Notes: generated by a model from the letters alone, not told the origin. DNA of 46,300 nucleotides from Mycolicibacter senuensis (GCF_003284925.1 NZ_QMEX01000019.1:1-46300); one strand, 5' to 3'; shown: positions 20,517 through 30,699, numbered from the stretch's first letter. Numbers and translations: made by a program.

Positions 20517-23500
20517 ATGACCGCACCGGGGCACGCCAGCCCAGCCACCCCGATCGCGGGGCTCGTCGAAGCCGCATTGAGCGCGCCGACCTTCGTCGAT
20601 CTCATCGAGCGCGCCGACAGCCGGCCCGCCGAGCTCAATGTGGTGGGCCCGGCCGCGACCAGGCCTTTCGTCGCGGCCGCATTGGCCCGCAACAGCCCGC
20701 TGCTGGTGGTCACCGCCACCGGCCACGAGGCCGACGACCTGGCCGCCGAGCTGCGCGGCGTCTACGGCGGCGCCGTGGCGCTGTTCCCGTCCTGGGAGAC
20801 GCTGCCGCACGAGCGGCTCTCCCCGGGGGTGGACACCGTCGGAGCCCGGATGCTGCTGCTGCGGCGGCTGGCACGGCCCGACGACGCGCACCTGGGACCG
20901 CCGCTGCGCGTGGTGGTCACCACGGCCCGGTCGCTGCTGCAGCCGATGACCCCGCACCTGGATGCGATCGAGCCGGTCACCTTGACCGTCGGCGAGGAGA
21001 CACCTTTCGAGGCGGTGATCGCCCGACTGGTCGAGCTGGCCTATACCCGGGTGGACCTGGTCGGCAGACGCGGTGAGTTCGCGGTGCGCGGCGGCATCCT
21101 CGACGTGTTCCCGCCGACCGCCGAGCACCCGGTACGCGTCGAGTTCTGGGGCGACGAGATCACCGAGATGCGGCCGTTCTCGGTGGCGGACCAGCGCTCC
21201 ATCCCCGAGATCGACGCCGGCACCGTGGTCGCGGTGGCATGCCGGGAGCTGCTGCTCACCGACGACGTCCGCGCCCGCGCGGCGCAACTGGCCGGCGATC
21301 ACCCGCTCACCGACAACACCGTCACCGGCGGTGTCGGCGACATGCTCGCCAAACTCGCCGAGGGCATCCCGGTCGACGGCATGGAGGCCCTCGGCCCGGT
21401 GCTGCGGCCCGGACCGCAGGCGCTGCTGACCGATCAGCTGGCGGCCGGCACCCCGGTGCTGATCTGCGACCCGGAGAAGGTCCGCGCCCGCGCCGCCGAC
21501 CTGATCAAGACCGGCCGCGAATTCCTGGAGGCGTCCTGGTCGGTGGCGGCGATCGGTGGTGACGCGCCGATCGATGTCGAGCAGCTGGGCGGTTCGGGAT
21601 TCCGCGACCTCGCCGAGGTGCGCAAGGTGGCGCTGGACGCCGGGCATCCGTGGTGGACACTGAGCCAGTTGCCCGACCCGGAGGCGATCGAACTCGAGGT
21701 GCGCCCGTCGCCATCGGCGCGGGGGCGGCAACGCGACATCGAAGCGATCTTCGCCATGCTGCGGGCGCACACCGCGACCGGCGGCGCCGCGGCGATCGTG
21801 GCCCCCGGCGTGGGCACCGCCCGCCGGCTGGTCGAGCAGCTGGCCGAATCCGACACCGCGGCAACACTGATGGAGCCCGGTGCGGCCCCGCAACCCGGCG
21901 TGGTCGGGGTATTGCAGGGACCGTTGCATGACGGCGTGGTGATCGGCGGCGCCAACCTGGTGATCGTCACCGAGACCGACCTGACCGGAAACCGGGTCGC
22001 CGGGCCGGAAGGCAAGCGGCTGGCGGCCAAGCGCCGCAACGCCGTCGACCCGCTGGCACTGACCGCCGGTGATCTGGTGGTCCACGACCAGCACGGCATC
22101 GGCAAGTTCGTGGAGATGACCGAGCGCACCGTGGGCGGGGCGCGGCGCGAATACCTGGTGCTGGAATACGCCTCGGGCAAACGGGGCGCCAACGGCACCG
22201 ACAAGCTCTATGTGCCGATGGACTCGCTGGACCAGCTGTCGCGCTACGTCGGCGGCCAGGCGCCGGCGCTGTCGCGGCTCGGCGGCAGTGACTGGAGCCA
22301 GACCAAGACCAAGGCGCGCAAGGCGGTGCGCGAGATCGCCGACGAACTCGTCGCGCTCTACGCCAAACGGCAAGCCGCGCCCGGCCACGCGTTCGCGCCG
22401 GACACCCCGTGGCAGGCCGAGATGGAGGATGCGTTCGGGTTCACCGAAACCGTCGACCAGCTCACCGCGATCGGCGAGGTCAAGGCCGACATGGAAAAGC
22501 CGGTCCCGATGGACCGGGTGATCTGCGGCGACGTGGGCTACGGCAAGACCGAGATCGCGGTGCGGGCGGCGTTCAAGGCCGTCCAGGACGGCAGGCAGGT
22601 CGCGGTGCTGGTGCCCACCACGCTGCTGGCCGATCAGCACCTGCAGACGTTCAGCACCCGGATGGCCGGATTCCCGGTGACCGTCAAGGGGCTGTCGCGC
22701 TTCACCGACGCAGCCGAGTCCAAGGCGGTCATCGACGGGCTGGCCGACGGCTCCGTCGACGTGGTGATCGGCACCCACCGGCTGCTGCAGACCGGGGTGG
22801 CATGGAAGAACCTCGGCCTGGTGATCGTCGATGAGGAGCAACGGTTCGGCGTCGAGCACAAGGAGCACATCAAAGCGCTGCGGACTCACGTCGACGTGCT
22901 CACCATGAGCGCCACCCCGATCCCGCGCACCCTGGAGATGAGCCTGGCCGGCATCCGGGAGATGTCGACGATCCTCACCCCGCCCGAAGACCGCTACCCG
23001 GTGCTGACCTATGTCGGCCCGCACGACGACAAGCAGGTGGCGGCGGCGTTGCGCCGCGAACTGCTGCGCGACGGCCAGATCTTCTACGTGCACAACCGGG
23101 TCAGTTCCATCGACGCGGCCGCCGCCCGGGTGCGCGCGCTGGTGCCCGAGGCCCGCGTCGTGGTGGCGCACGGCCAGATGCCCGAGGAGCTGCTGGAGAC
23201 CACCGTGCAGGGTTTCTGGAACCGCGAATACGACATCCTGGTGTGCACCACGATCATCGAGACCGGTCTGGACATCTCCAACGCCAACACCCTGATCGTC
23301 GAACGTGCCGACACCTTCGGGCTCTCGCAGCTGCACCAGTTGCGGGGCCGGGTCGGCCGCAGCCGGGAACGCGGCTACGCCTACTTCCTCTACCCACGGG
23401 ACACGCCGCTGACGGAGACCGCCCACGACCGGTTGGCCACCATCGCCCAGAACAACGAACTCGGCGCCGGGATGGCGGTGGCGATGAAGGACCTGGAGAT

Positions 23501-24167
23501 CCGCGGCGCGGGCAACGTGTTGGGCGTGGAGCAGTCCGGGCACGTCGCCGGGGTGGGGTTCGACCTGTATGTCCGGTTGGTCGGTGAGGCCGTCGAGGCC
23601 TACCGAGCGGCGTTCAACGGCGAGACACTCACCACCGAGGAGCCCAAAGACGTCCGGATCGACCTGCCGGTCGACGCCCACCTGCCGCCGGAGTACATCA
23701 ACTCCGACCGGCTGCGGCTGGAGGCCTACCGCCGGCTGGCCGCCGCGCCCGACGATGCCGCGATCAGCGCGGTGGTCGAGGAGCTGACCGACCGCTACGG
23801 GCCGCTGCCGGAGCCGGCGGGCCGACTGGTCGCGGTGGCCCGGTTGCGGCTGTTGTGCCGCAGCGTCGGTATCACCGAGGTCAGCGTGGCCTCGGCGACC
23901 ACCCTGAAGCTGGCCCCGATGACGTTGCCGGACTCCGCCCAGTTGCGTCTCAAGCGGCTACACCCGTCGGCCAGTTACCGCGCCACCACCGCCACCGTGC
24001 AGGTTCCGATACCTCGGGCTGGGAGTTCGGTCGGTGCGCCGCGCATCCGCGACGTCGAACTGGTGCAGATGGTGGCCGATCTGATCGCGGCGCTGGAGGG
24101 CAAGCCGCAGGGCCAGGTCGACGTGACGGCACCGGTTTCTGAACCCGCCCCGGCCGGTCGGCGATGA
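20517..24167 (+). CDS. mfd: Transcription-repair coupling factor
   Basis: 1216 aa from ATG 20517; the frame is open upstream through the TetR tail, but family length and domain start favour this ATG. Mfd removes RNA polymerase stalled at lesions and recruits UvrA. N-terminal UvrB-like domains occupy about 1-400 ([16 protein letters not shown]). The RNAP-interacting CarD-like domain is at about 510-590 ([14 protein letters not shown]). The SF2 translocase follows: [19 protein letters not shown] is Walker [13 protein letters not shown] the DEEQ box and SATPIPRTL motif III. TRG motif: [18 protein letters not shown]. The C-terminal D7 autoinhibitory domain is present. mazG overlaps by 4 bp. Confidence 0.97.
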   Translation: MTAPGHASPATPIAGLVEAALSAPTFVDLIERADSRPAELNVVGPAATRPFVAAALARNSPLLVVTATGHEADDLAAELRGVYGGAVALFPSWETLPHERLSPGVDTVGARMLLLRRLARPDDAHLGPPLRVVVTTARSLLQPMTPHLDAIEPVTLTVGEETPFEAVIARLVELAYTRVDLVGRRGEFAVRGGILDVFPPTAEHPVRVEFWGDEITEMRPFSVADQRSIPEIDAGTVVAVACRELLLTDDVRARAAQLAGDHPLTDNTVTGGVGDMLAKLAEGIPVDGMEALGPVLRPGPQALLTDQLAAGTPVLICDPEKVRARAADLIKTGREFLEASWSVAAIGGDAPIDVEQLGGSGFRDLAEVRKVALDAGHPWWTLSQLPDPEAIELEVRPSPSARGRQRDIEAIFAMLRAHTATGGAAAIVAPGVGTARRLVEQLAESDTAATLMEPGAAPQPGVVGVLQGPLHDGVVIGGANLVIVTETDLTGNRVAGPEGKRLAAKRRNAVDPLALTAGDLVVHDQHGIGKFVEMTERTVGGARREYLVLEYASGKRGANGTDKLYVPMDSLDQLSRYVGGQAPALSRLGGSDWSQTKTKARKAVREIADELVALYAKRQAAPGHAFAPDTPWQAEMEDAFGFTETVDQLTAIGEVKADMEKPVPMDRVICGDVGYGKTEIAVRAAFKAVQDGRQVAVLVPTTLLADQHLQTFSTRMAGFPVTVKGLSRFTDAAESKAVIDGLADGSVDVVIGTHRLLQTGVAWKNLGLVIVDEEQRFGVEHKEHIKALRTHVDVLTMSATPIPRTLEMSLAGIREMSTILTPPEDRYPVLTYVGPHDDKQVAAALRRELLRDGQIFYVHNRVSSIDAAAARVRALVPEARVVVAHGQMPEELLETTVQGFWNREYDILVCTTIIETGLDISNANTLIVERADTFGLSQLHQLRGRVGRSRERGYAYFLYPRDTPLTETAHDRLATIAQNNELGAGMAVAMKDLEIRGAGNVLGVEQSGHVAGVGFDLYVRLVGEAVEAYRAAFNGETLTTEEPKDVRIDLPVDAHLPPEYINSDRLRLEAYRRLAAAPDDAAISAVVEELTDRYGPLPEPAGRLVAVARLRLLCRSVGITEVSVASATTLKLAPMTLPDSAQLRLKRLHPSASYRATTATVQVPIPRAGSSVGAPRIRDVELVQMVADLIAALEGKPQGQVDVTAPVSEPAPAGRR

Positions 24168-25165
24168 CCGTCGTCCTGGTCGACCCGCGCCGGCCTTCGT
24201 TGCTGCCGGTGGAAGCGTGCGCGCTGCTGACCGGCGACGTCGTCTACACCGAGGAACTGCCGATCGCGGTGCCGTGGTCGTTGCCCGCCGCCCGCTCGGT
24301 GCTGTCCGGTGCCGAGGCGCCGGTGCTGCTGTCCTCGGATCGCGACCATCCCGCCGTCGTCGCCCGGTTGGCAGCCGGTGAGCCGCTGATCGCCGCACCG
24401 GAGGCCCCGGCGGGGGAGCGGCTGCTCGACGCGGTCGCGATCATGGACCGGCTGCGCAGCACGGGCCCGTGGGAGAGCGAGCAGACCCACGATTCGCTGC
24501 GACGGTTTTTGCTCGAGGAGACCTACGAGTTGTTCGACGCGGTGCGCAGCGGGGACGCCGACGAACTGTGCGAAGAGCTTGGCGACGTGCTGCTGCAGGT
24601 GCTGTTCCACGCCCGCATCGCCGAGGACGCACCCGAGCGCCCCTTCGGCATCGATGACGTCGCCGACGCGTTGCTGCGCAAGCTGGCCAATCGGGTGCCG
24701 GCGGCCGTGCTGGCCGGCGAGGAGATCTCGCTCGACGACCAGGTGGCGCAGTGGCATGAGCGCAAAGCCCGGGAAAAGCTCGAGAAGAACGCCGGAAACT
24801 CAATCATGGACGATCTGTCGACCGCTCAGCCGGCATTGGCGTTGGCGAGCAAGGTGCTGCAGCGCGCCGCACGTGCCGGCCTGCCCGCCGAGCTGGTTCC
24901 CGACACCCTCACAACCGTCACGGTCGACGCCGACAGTGACGCGGAAAATGGGTTGCGCACAGCGGTTTTGGACTTCATGGATACCGTCCGTTCCGCTGAG
25001 CAGGCGATCGCCGCGGCGCGCGACGGCGGCGTGGACGTTCTCAATCCCGACAGCGCACCGCTGGGCGCGGTCAGCGAACAGGAGTGGCGCGCCCACTGGC
25101 CGGCGACCGGCGAGGAGGCTGTCAGACCACCCGCGGCGCCTGATCCACCTTACGAGGGGAAATAG
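24164..25165 (+). CDS. mazG: Nucleoside triphosphate pyrophosphohydrolase MazG
   Basis: 333 aa, close to M. tuberculosis MazG. It hydrolyses NTPs and (oxidised) dNTPs to monophosphates as housecleaning. The N-terminal 85 residues ([13 protein letters not shown]) are the mycobacterial extension. The all-alpha MazG domain starts near [25 protein letters not shown] and [15 protein letters not shown] carry the EExxE and ExxD metal-binding signature. The usual first-motif WDxxQTH appears as WESEQTH. A less conserved C-terminal segment follows. Its start overlaps mfd by 4 bp and its stop overlaps the convergent LysM gene by 16 bp. It is the last backbone gene before the island. Confidence 0.95.
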   Translation: MTVVLVDPRRPSLLPVEACALLTGDVVYTEELPIAVPWSLPAARSVLSGAEAPVLLSSDRDHPAVVARLAAGEPLIAAPEAPAGERLLDAVAIMDRLRSTGPWESEQTHDSLRRFLLEETYELFDAVRSGDADELCEELGDVLLQVLFHARIAEDAPERPFGIDDVADALLRKLANRVPAAVLAGEEISLDDQVAQWHERKAREKLEKNAGNSIMDDLSTAQPALALASKVLQRAARAGLPAELVPDTLTTVTVDADSDAENGLRTAVLDFMDTVRSAEQAIAAARDGGVDVLNPDSAPLGAVSEQEWRAHWPATGEEAVRPPAAPDPPYEGK

Positions 25166-25806
25166 ATCACCTGATTGGAGAACAGCGCGGTCGGCTCGCT
25201 GATGTGGTTGGCGGCCGCGACGACCGACATCCGGGTGTCCAGATCCTCCTCGCCGTATTCCGTGCGGCACAGTGACGCCAGGGTATCGCCGGCGATGTGG
25301 CGGCGCCGGTTGAGGCCGGGGACGACGAGCACCTGGCCCGGGGCCGGTTCGGTGTTCGCGGGAAGGTTGTTCGCCAACCCGATCACGATCGCGAGGTGGT
25401 CGTCGCCGTACCACCGGGCGGCCAGCTCTGCCAAGCTTTCTCCGTCGACGACCGTGTGGTGTCCCACGTTGGACAGATCGGGGATGTGCAGCCAGCTGCC
25501 CTGCTGGATCTCCCGCTGGGCTACTCCGTTGACGATCTCCCAGATCAACTGCACGTTGGTGTCGTCGGTTCCGTAGTAGTGCTGGGTGATCTCCTTACGC
25601 GTCGCGGTGGAATCGGCCGCCGTGACCACGTGTCGATACGTCACATACGGGATCAGCAGCTGCTGCCCGGACAAGATCAGATCCGGGTTGGCGAGGTGGT
25701 TCTGCCGCGCGATCACCGGGTACAGGGTGCTGTCGCCGTACTCTCGCCGGGCCAGGGCGAACAGGGTGTCGCCGGGCTGAACTTGGTAGGTCTTCACGGT
25801 TGTCAT
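25150..25806 (-). CDS. Four-module LysM protein
   Basis: 218 aa from ATG 25806; the longer open frame upstream belongs to a shadow of the next gene. Four LysM-like modules of about 50 residues are visible: YQVQPGDTLFALARREYGD with LILSGQQLLIP, then YRHVVTAADSTATRKEITQHYYG, then HHTVVDGESLAELAARWYGD with APGQVLVVPG, and RRHIAGDTLASLCRTEYGE with a final VIYFP. The degenerate second module and YGD-type motifs resemble LysM/XkdP-like proteins of phage tails and injection systems as much as wall-binding LysM. There is no signal peptide, so a wall-binding role would need another export route. It is 14 bp downstream of the Gmad2-LysM gene, one operon, under island promoter 1. Confidence 0.8.
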   Translation of the reverse strand: MTTVKTYQVQPGDTLFALARREYGDSTLYPVIARQNHLANPDLILSGQQLLIPYVTYRHVVTAADSTATRKEITQHYYGTDDTNVQLIWEIVNGVAQREIQQGSWLHIPDLSNVGHHTVVDGESLAELAARWYGDDHLAIVIGLANNLPANTEPAPGQVLVVPGLNRRRHIAGDTLASLCRTEYGEEDLDTRMSVVAAANHISEPTALFSNQVIYFPS

Positions 25807-25820
25807 TCCTTCCTGTCGGA

Positions 25821-26327
25821 CTAGGGAATTCGCAGGACCTGGCCGACCCGGATCAGATCGGGATTGTCGATGCGGTCTCGATTGGCGATGAACAGTCGCT
25901 GCCACAGGTTGCCGTCGCCGTAGCGGTCCTGCGCGATCTTGAAAAGGGTGTCGCCGGGGACGACGCGATGCAGGGAGAAACTGTGGAACGGCCCGCCGAG
26001 CAGCGGGCGCCCGAACGTCAGCGGCACCGACACCGTGAAGTCGTTCTCGGGTAGCCCGCTGGGGTTGTCCGAGCGGACGATCAGCATGCCCTCCGCGGTG
26101 GTGGGCACCGGATAGCTGACCGGGAAGTCGAACAGGGTGTAGCCGAATCCGGTGTTCGGCACGAACATCGGCGCGACGGTGGTCACAACGGTGCCGTTGC
26201 GGTCGGTCAGGGTTGCCGAACCGACGACACCTTCGAAGGCGCCGCCGAGCCCGCACAAGACGAAACTGTCGCCGACGATGTCGAACGGTTGCGGAGTGCG
26301 GACCGCGAGTCGCGGAATCTCATTCAT
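25821..26327 (-). CDS. Gmad2-like plus LysM domain protein
   Basis: 168 aa from ATG 26327, with AAAAGGA about 10 nt upstream. An earlier in-frame ATG at 26363 overlaps the predicted -10 element and is excluded. Residues about 5-100 look like the immunoglobulin-like Gmad2 domain (RTPQPFDIVGDSFVLCGLGG, GTVVTTVAPMFVP, FPVSYP). Residues about 115-168 form one LysM module (HRVVPGDTLFKIAQDRYGDG, ANRDRIDNPDLIRVGQVLRIP). No signal peptide. It is the first gene of the LysM operon. The pair may form a scaffold or wall anchor for other products of the island; this is inference. Confidence 0.78.
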   Translation of the reverse strand: MNEIPRLAVRTPQPFDIVGDSFVLCGLGGAFEGVVGSATLTDRNGTVVTTVAPMFVPNTGFGYTLFDFPVSYPVPTTAEGMLIVRSDNPSGLPENDFTVSVPLTFGRPLLGGPFHSFSLHRVVPGDTLFKIAQDRYGDGNLWQRLFIANRDRIDNPDLIRVGQVLRIP

Positions 26328-26361
26328 GCCAAGGATCCTTTTCGCTGGCTTGGTAATGGCC

Positions 26362-26405
26362 ATCCTGCTGCCGACGCCGCCGGGGACGCACGGGTAGTGG
26401 ACTAC
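26362..26405 (-). promoter_or_regulatory. Island promoter 1 (LysM operon): GTAG-N4-CTAC box plus -10
   Basis: Reverse strand: GTAGTCCACTACCCGTG (26405-26389), then 21 nt, then -10 CAGGAT (26367-26362). The palindrome half-sites are perfect. Predicted start of transcription near 26355, leaving a leader of about 28 nt. Confidence 0.75.
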
Positions 26406-26453
26406 TCCATTTCGCGACTCGCGCCGGTGCCGAGCTGACCGTCACGGTTTCGC

Positions 26454-26497
26454 GTAGCCCGGTACTCGTGTCACGGCCGGTCGCCTGGGTGGAGCAT
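26454..26497 (+). promoter_or_regulatory. Island promoter 2 (phospholipase D): GTAG-N4-CTAC box plus -10
   Basis: GTAGCCCGGTACTCGTG (26454-26470), 21 nt, then -10 GAGCAT (26492-26497). It is divergent from promoter 1, 48 bp apart. The early GTG at 26500 would lie inside the promoter, supporting ATG 26563 as the start. Confidence 0.75.
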
Positions 26498-26562
26498 CGG
26501 TGTCAACCGGAATCCCGCCGACCACTCGGGCCGGGCCGGGGCGAGCAGAGGGAGGCGCGGCC

Positions 26563-27876
26563 ATGCCGATGTGGGTCGAAACAGCGGGCGCCGCGGCGTC
26601 TTTGCCGGTATCGCTGGTCAACCGGCGGTGCCACCTGACGAGCTACACCAAGCAATCCATCCCGGCAGTGAGCGTGCACAGCGACGTCATCGCCTACGCG
26701 TCACCGGACTCCACCTACGCGGTGACCAAGAAACTCTTCGACGCGGCCACGCGGTCGATCCTGATCGGGATCTACGACTTCTCCGCCGCCTATATGAAGC
26801 AGCTTGTGCTCGACGCGTTGGCGCGCGGCGTCACGGTGTCGCTCATGCTCGATATCGACAGTGCGGCCGAGACCCGGCTTTTCGGCAAGCTCGTCGATAT
26901 GGGCGTGGTGGGGGTACCCGCGCCGTCCTGCGCCAATCCCAGCGTCCAGGTCTTCGCGGCCGCGCACGAGAAGGTCATCGTGATCGACGACGAGTGGACT
27001 CTGGTGCAGAGTGGCAACTACAGCCCCAACTCCATCCCGCTCAACGAAGTCGACGGTGGTGGGGTGCCCGCGTTCCGCACTGGTAATCGAGACGCGGGCC
27101 TGGCGATTCGCTCTGCGGAGCTGGCCGGGCTGTTCACCGGCATCCTGACCCGGGACATGGCCCGGGTGACCGCAGGCACCGACCAAGCGCTCGGCGTGCC
27201 GCCGGAACCGGGGATGATCCTCGTCGAACGGGCACCGACGCATCATCCGTCGAAACTGTTTCCCAGCCGCGTGTTCCAGCTCGATGTCCCGTTGACCGTC
27301 CAGCCGGTGCTCAGTCCGGACAACTACCTGGATGTGGTGCCCGCCCTGATCCGAACCGCAACGAGATCGATCGTCATCGAGCAGCAGTACATCAAGGCCC
27401 ATCAGCCGGGAGTGCGCCGACTCCTGGATGCCGTCGCGGCGGCGCGTGCCCAACACCCGATGCTGCAGGTGCACATCGTCCTAGGCAAAGTCTTCGACCG
27501 TGGCGAGTTGCCGCGCGAGCACGCGAATCTCGATGTGCTGGCCAAGGATTACGGACTCAAGCTGGATGACAATATCCGTTACATCAATACCGATCAGTTG
27601 GTGCACTGTCACAACAAGATGATCGTGATAGACGGCGCTGCGGTGTTGGTGTCCTCGCAGAATTGGTCTGATTCCGCGGTCACCAAGAACCGTGAGGCCG
27701 GACTGTGGGTGCCGCACCCGGGCATCGCGCAGTACTTCGAGGCGATATTCAAGACGGACTGGGACAGCGCGTTCACCAGCCCCGAGCAGGGCCTCGGGGA
27801 GGCGCCGGTGACGCGTGCCGCGCTCGGCACCGGCGGGTTCGTGCGCGTCGAGCCCGCCGACTACGAACAAATATGA
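26563..27876 (+). CDS. Phospholipase D-like protein with two HKD motifs
   Basis: 437 aa from ATG 26563, preceded by GGGAGG. Two HxK(x4)D motifs define the PLD superfamily: HEKVIVID at residues 135-142, followed by SGNYS, and HNKMIVID at 350-357, followed by SSQNWS. The spacing of about 215 residues fits a complete pseudo-dimeric enzyme. Family members cleave phospholipids or other phosphodiesters including nucleic acids; the sequence does not decide which. The N-terminal MPMWVETAGAAASLPVSL is only mildly hydrophobic and not a clear signal peptide. It is a single-gene unit with its own island promoter. Confidence 0.85.
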   Translation: MPMWVETAGAAASLPVSLVNRRCHLTSYTKQSIPAVSVHSDVIAYASPDSTYAVTKKLFDAATRSILIGIYDFSAAYMKQLVLDALARGVTVSLMLDIDSAAETRLFGKLVDMGVVGVPAPSCANPSVQVFAAAHEKVIVIDDEWTLVQSGNYSPNSIPLNEVDGGGVPAFRTGNRDAGLAIRSAELAGLFTGILTRDMARVTAGTDQALGVPPEPGMILVERAPTHHPSKLFPSRVFQLDVPLTVQPVLSPDNYLDVVPALIRTATRSIVIEQQYIKAHQPGVRRLLDAVAAARAQHPMLQVHIVLGKVFDRGELPREHANLDVLAKDYGLKLDDNIRYINTDQLVHCHNKMIVIDGAAVLVSSQNWSDSAVTKNREAGLWVPHPGIAQYFEAIFKTDWDSAFTSPEQGLGEAPVTRAALGTGGFVRVEPADYEQI

Positions 27877-27896
27877 GGCGGCAGTGCCGGGTTCGC

Positions 27897-27940
27897 GTAG
27901 TCGGCTACTCGTGACCCGAGTCCGCGACGGCAGCCAGCAT
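27897..27940 (+). promoter_or_regulatory. Island promoter 3 (M4 protease operon): GTAG-N4-CTAC box plus -10
   Basis: GTAGTCGGCTACTCGTG (27897-27913) is the best match to the consensus. After 21 nt comes -10 CAGCAT (27935-27940). Transcription is expected at about 27946-27947, exactly at an in-frame ATG, so a leaderless longer form of the protease is possible. Confidence 0.8.
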
Positions 27941-27999
27941 GGGTGATGTCCACCAATGAGCGCTCCTGGGATGGGAGCCTGAGCCACCCGGAGGGTGTC

Positions 28000-29046
28000 A
28001 TGCACAGTAACTGCGGTTGCTTCATCGTTCCCAGGGATGTGCTGGAGGAACTCGCCGCCGACGAATCCCTGTCCGCCCGGTCCCGTCAAGCGCTACGTGA
28101 CACCGGTGCACTCGAGCCGGTGTGGCGTCAACTCAGGACCGCGCAGATCCGCGCCGCCCAGGCCGGCATGCTGTTCACCGGTGCGGAGATCGCCAACAGG
28201 CTGGCGTCGCAACCGGAATCTACGGTGTTCAACTGTAAGAACACCCGGTCGCTGCCCGGCGCCCCGGTTCTCAACCCGGACTCGTCCTCGGACGAGACCG
28301 CCAGCCGTGCCCACCGAGAGACGCTGGCGGTGGCCGACTTCTACGCCCGGTGCTTCGGACGCAACTCGGTCGACAACGCCGGCATGACGCTGGTGTCGTC
28401 GATCCACTACGACGTCCACTACTCGAACGCCTTCTGGAACGGCACCCAAATGACCTATGGCGACGGCGACGGCGAGGTGTTCGTCGATTTCACCGCATCG
28501 ACTGATGTGATCGGACACGAATTGACCCACGGCGTCACCCAGTTCACCGCGGGCCTGAACTACACCAACGAAGCCGGCGGCCTCAACGAAAGCGTTTCCG
28601 ACGTGTTCGGCACCATGTTCCGCCAGTGGCGGAAGAACCAGACCGTCGATCAGGCCGACTGGCTCATCGGAGCCGACATCATCGGCCCGAAAGCCGCCGC
28701 GAAGGGTTACACCTGTCTTCGCGACATGGCCGATCCGGGCGCACAGCACTGTCTGTCCCGGCAGCCGGGGCACTACCGCGACTACGTGCCGGGCGGCGAT
28801 CCGCACACCAACAGCGGCATACCCAATCGCGCGTTCTATCTCGCCGCCAAGGCCATCGGCGGACAGTCATGGGAGAAGGCCGGTAAGGCCTGGTATGCGG
28901 CACTCACCAGTCCCAAAGCCACTCCCAACATGAAGATGAAGTCGTTCGCCAACCTGACCCGGTCCGCGGCCAAATCCTTGTTTGCAGCGGATACCGCTGT
29001 ATACAGTGCGATTGACGCCGCATGGGAAGCGGTCGGCATCGCGTAG
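28000..29046 (+). CDS. Protealysin-like M4 metalloprotease
   Basis: 348 aa from ATG 28000, which has GGAGG 5 nt upstream; in-frame ATG 27946, at the predicted transcription start, would add 18 residues. The protein begins HSNCGCFIVPRDVLEELA, like the short propeptide of protealysin-type thermolysin relatives, and has no signal peptide. HELTH at residues 173-177 with GGLNES (Glu197) is the zinc site. DPHTNSGIPNRAFYLA holds the transition-state His269. Protealysin-like enzymes are often cytoplasmic or exported without Sec and act on intracellular targets. The next gene encodes its probable inhibitor. Confidence 0.93.
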   Translation: MHSNCGCFIVPRDVLEELAADESLSARSRQALRDTGALEPVWRQLRTAQIRAAQAGMLFTGAEIANRLASQPESTVFNCKNTRSLPGAPVLNPDSSSDETASRAHRETLAVADFYARCFGRNSVDNAGMTLVSSIHYDVHYSNAFWNGTQMTYGDGDGEVFVDFTASTDVIGHELTHGVTQFTAGLNYTNEAGGLNESVSDVFGTMFRQWRKNQTVDQADWLIGADIIGPKAAAKGYTCLRDMADPGAQHCLSRQPGHYRDYVPGGDPHTNSGIPNRAFYLAAKAIGGQSWEKAGKAWYAALTSPKATPNMKMKSFANLTRSAAKSLFAADTAVYSAIDAAWEAVGIA

Positions 29047-29063
29047 CTGAAGCGAGGCGGGCG

Positions 29064-29327
29064 ATGAGTGAATATGTCATCGAACGGCGCGGCGGCCTGG
29101 CCGGATTGCCGGCGGCCGGCCGGGTTCAGGCCGACGCGCTGGAACCCGATGCCCGGGCAGAGCTGGACCGCCTCATCGACAGCACGGCGTCGATGCCGAG
29201 GGATGTCGGCGCTGATCGCTACATCTATGTGGTGACGCGCCGGACGCCGGCGGGGGAGACCCGCCGTGAGATACCCGAAAGTCTGTTACCGCAGTCGGTG
29301 ACAAGCCTGGTGCGAGAAACGATCTAG
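29064..29327 (+). CDS. Emfourin-like inhibitor of protealysin-type protease
   Basis: 87 aa from ATG 29064. The start YVIERRGGLAGLPAAGRV matches the (F/I)xRSGGFAG opening of the emfourin family, the small proteins encoded next to protealysin-like proteases. Emfourin from Serratia is a slow, tight inhibitor of its protease. GADRYIYVVTRRTPAG further matches the central strand region. It lies 17 bp after the M4 gene in the same operon, the standard arrangement for this pair. No signal peptide, so it acts where the protease is made. It probably protects the producing cell. Confidence 0.75.
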   Translation: MSEYVIERRGGLAGLPAAGRVQADALEPDARAELDRLIDSTASMPRDVGADRYIYVVTRRTPAGETRREIPESLLPQSVTSLVRETI

Positions 29328-29345
29328 CGCGCCCGAGGAGTACCG

Positions 29346-30686
29346 ATGATCACCCTTGAACGACCCGTCGATGAAGCCGACGATCACGAGGCGCCCGGCA
29401 AAGACCCTGATCTCGCCGGCGTGCCCGGATCGCTACGCATCCTGTTGGCCGGGTGGGTCGGCGCCGCCGCCGCGCTCATCCTCGGCTTGGCCGTGCGGAA
29501 TGCGACGCTGACCAGCACCGCGTGGGACCTGATCGGGACAGCGCTGTTGAGCGCGATCGGCATCACCTGCGCGCTGGCTCTGGTTCAGATCGCCAAGCGA
29601 TCCCGCGGTGCCGCGCTGACCGCGATGGTGAGTCAAGTCTTCGTCGCGGGCCTTTCGGTCTACGTCTGGATGGTCGATCAGCGCAGCCCCGAGAGCCAGC
29701 TGATGGGCGTGACGGGCATCGCGTTGGCGATGGGCGGTATTGCCCTGCTCTGGGTGCTCTACTTGGGCCGGTACGCCCGCGGTGCCTTCAGCAGGGGCGC
29801 AGCCGTCGCTGTCGCACTGTTCCCGTTGGTGGGCCTTGGCCAATTCTGGATGCAGACCGAGTACCTGCCCGCGTCGGCACGTCCGCTCGTCGACATCAGC
29901 ACCGAGCTCTCGCCGACGGGCTCGACCGGCCCGATCATTCACTTGTTGGCGAAAACGACCCTGCACAACCGTGGTTCGGTTCAGGCCGAGATACACGCGG
30001 CATTGATGCGCGTGACGGCGTACCCCGTTGGAACACCGTCGGAACCGGCCAACACCGAACACCTGCTCGCCGGGCTGACTCCGGTGGGGCGGGTGCTGCG
30101 AGGGGAGTACCGCGAAACCCCCAATCTGCCCGCCGACGCCCAGCTGCTCTACGCCAATCTGTTCGCCGCCCCGTACGACGACGCCTTTCTCTCCCCCGGC
30201 GAGACGGCCGAGCAGAAGCTGGTGATCGACATCGACTCGCGCAAGGTCCGGCTGGTACGCCTCTCGGTGAACGGGGTTTTCGTCACCCACCGGATTCTCA
30301 AAGACACCCACTCGTGTTACCCGCCCCAGATCTCCTTCGCCAAGGACCCGGCGGCCTTCTTCGACGAGGCGGGGAAGGTCCACGACTTCGGCGACACCAA
30401 AGCGGGCGTGTTGTGCTCGGAAAGTCAGTTCGCCTCGACAGGTGCGATCCAGGACCTGGTTTCGGATCATCCGATGTCACGGGTCTTCGTCATGGTCGCT
30501 CCCCCCGCACCGACCATGGATGTGCCGGAACTGGTGCCGTTCTTCGGCACCCGAGAAACCCTCAAGGATCCGCTCCGCCACATCGACACGATGTATCAGA
30601 TCGACAAGGCCAACCCCACCGCGATCATCAGCAGTTCGGCCGAGTATGTGCCGTCAGACGCCGACGTTCACCCAGGTGCGCGTTAG
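29346..30686 (+). CDS. Membrane protein with five N-terminal TM segments and large C-terminal domain
   Basis: 446 aa with GAGGAG upstream of ATG 29346. Hydrophobic segments start near ILLAGWVGAAAALILGLAV, LIGTALLSAIGITCALALV, MVSQVFVAGLSVYVWMV, GIALAMGGIALLWVLYLG and AVAVALFPLVGLGQFWM, that is, five helices in the first 180 residues. The remaining 260 residues are soluble; with five helices they would be on the opposite face from the N-terminus, probably outside. They contain LLAKTTLHNRGSVQAEIHAAL, a beta-sandwich-like pattern. I recognise no family. It is the third gene of the M4-emfourin operon, 18 bp after emfourin, so it could be a receptor, export or immunity component for the protease. 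Confidence 0.75.
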   Translation: MITLERPVDEADDHEAPGKDPDLAGVPGSLRILLAGWVGAAAALILGLAVRNATLTSTAWDLIGTALLSAIGITCALALVQIAKRSRGAALTAMVSQVFVAGLSVYVWMVDQRSPESQLMGVTGIALAMGGIALLWVLYLGRYARGAFSRGAAVAVALFPLVGLGQFWMQTEYLPASARPLVDISTELSPTGSTGPIIHLLAKTTLHNRGSVQAEIHAALMRVTAYPVGTPSEPANTEHLLAGLTPVGRVLRGEYRETPNLPADAQLLYANLFAAPYDDAFLSPGETAEQKLVIDIDSRKVRLVRLSVNGVFVTHRILKDTHSCYPPQISFAKDPAAFFDEAGKVHDFGDTKAGVLCSESQFASTGAIQDLVSDHPMSRVFVMVAPPAPTMDVPELVPFFGTRETLKDPLRHIDTMYQIDKANPTAIISSSAEYVPSDADVHPGAR

Positions 30687-30699
30687 CGACCGAATTGGA

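Noticed and set aside
20205..23681. A 1158-residue reverse-strand open frame opposite mfd
   Set aside because: Pure shadow of mfd and the TetR gene in a GC-rich genome; no recognisable motif, biased His/Arg/Gly content.
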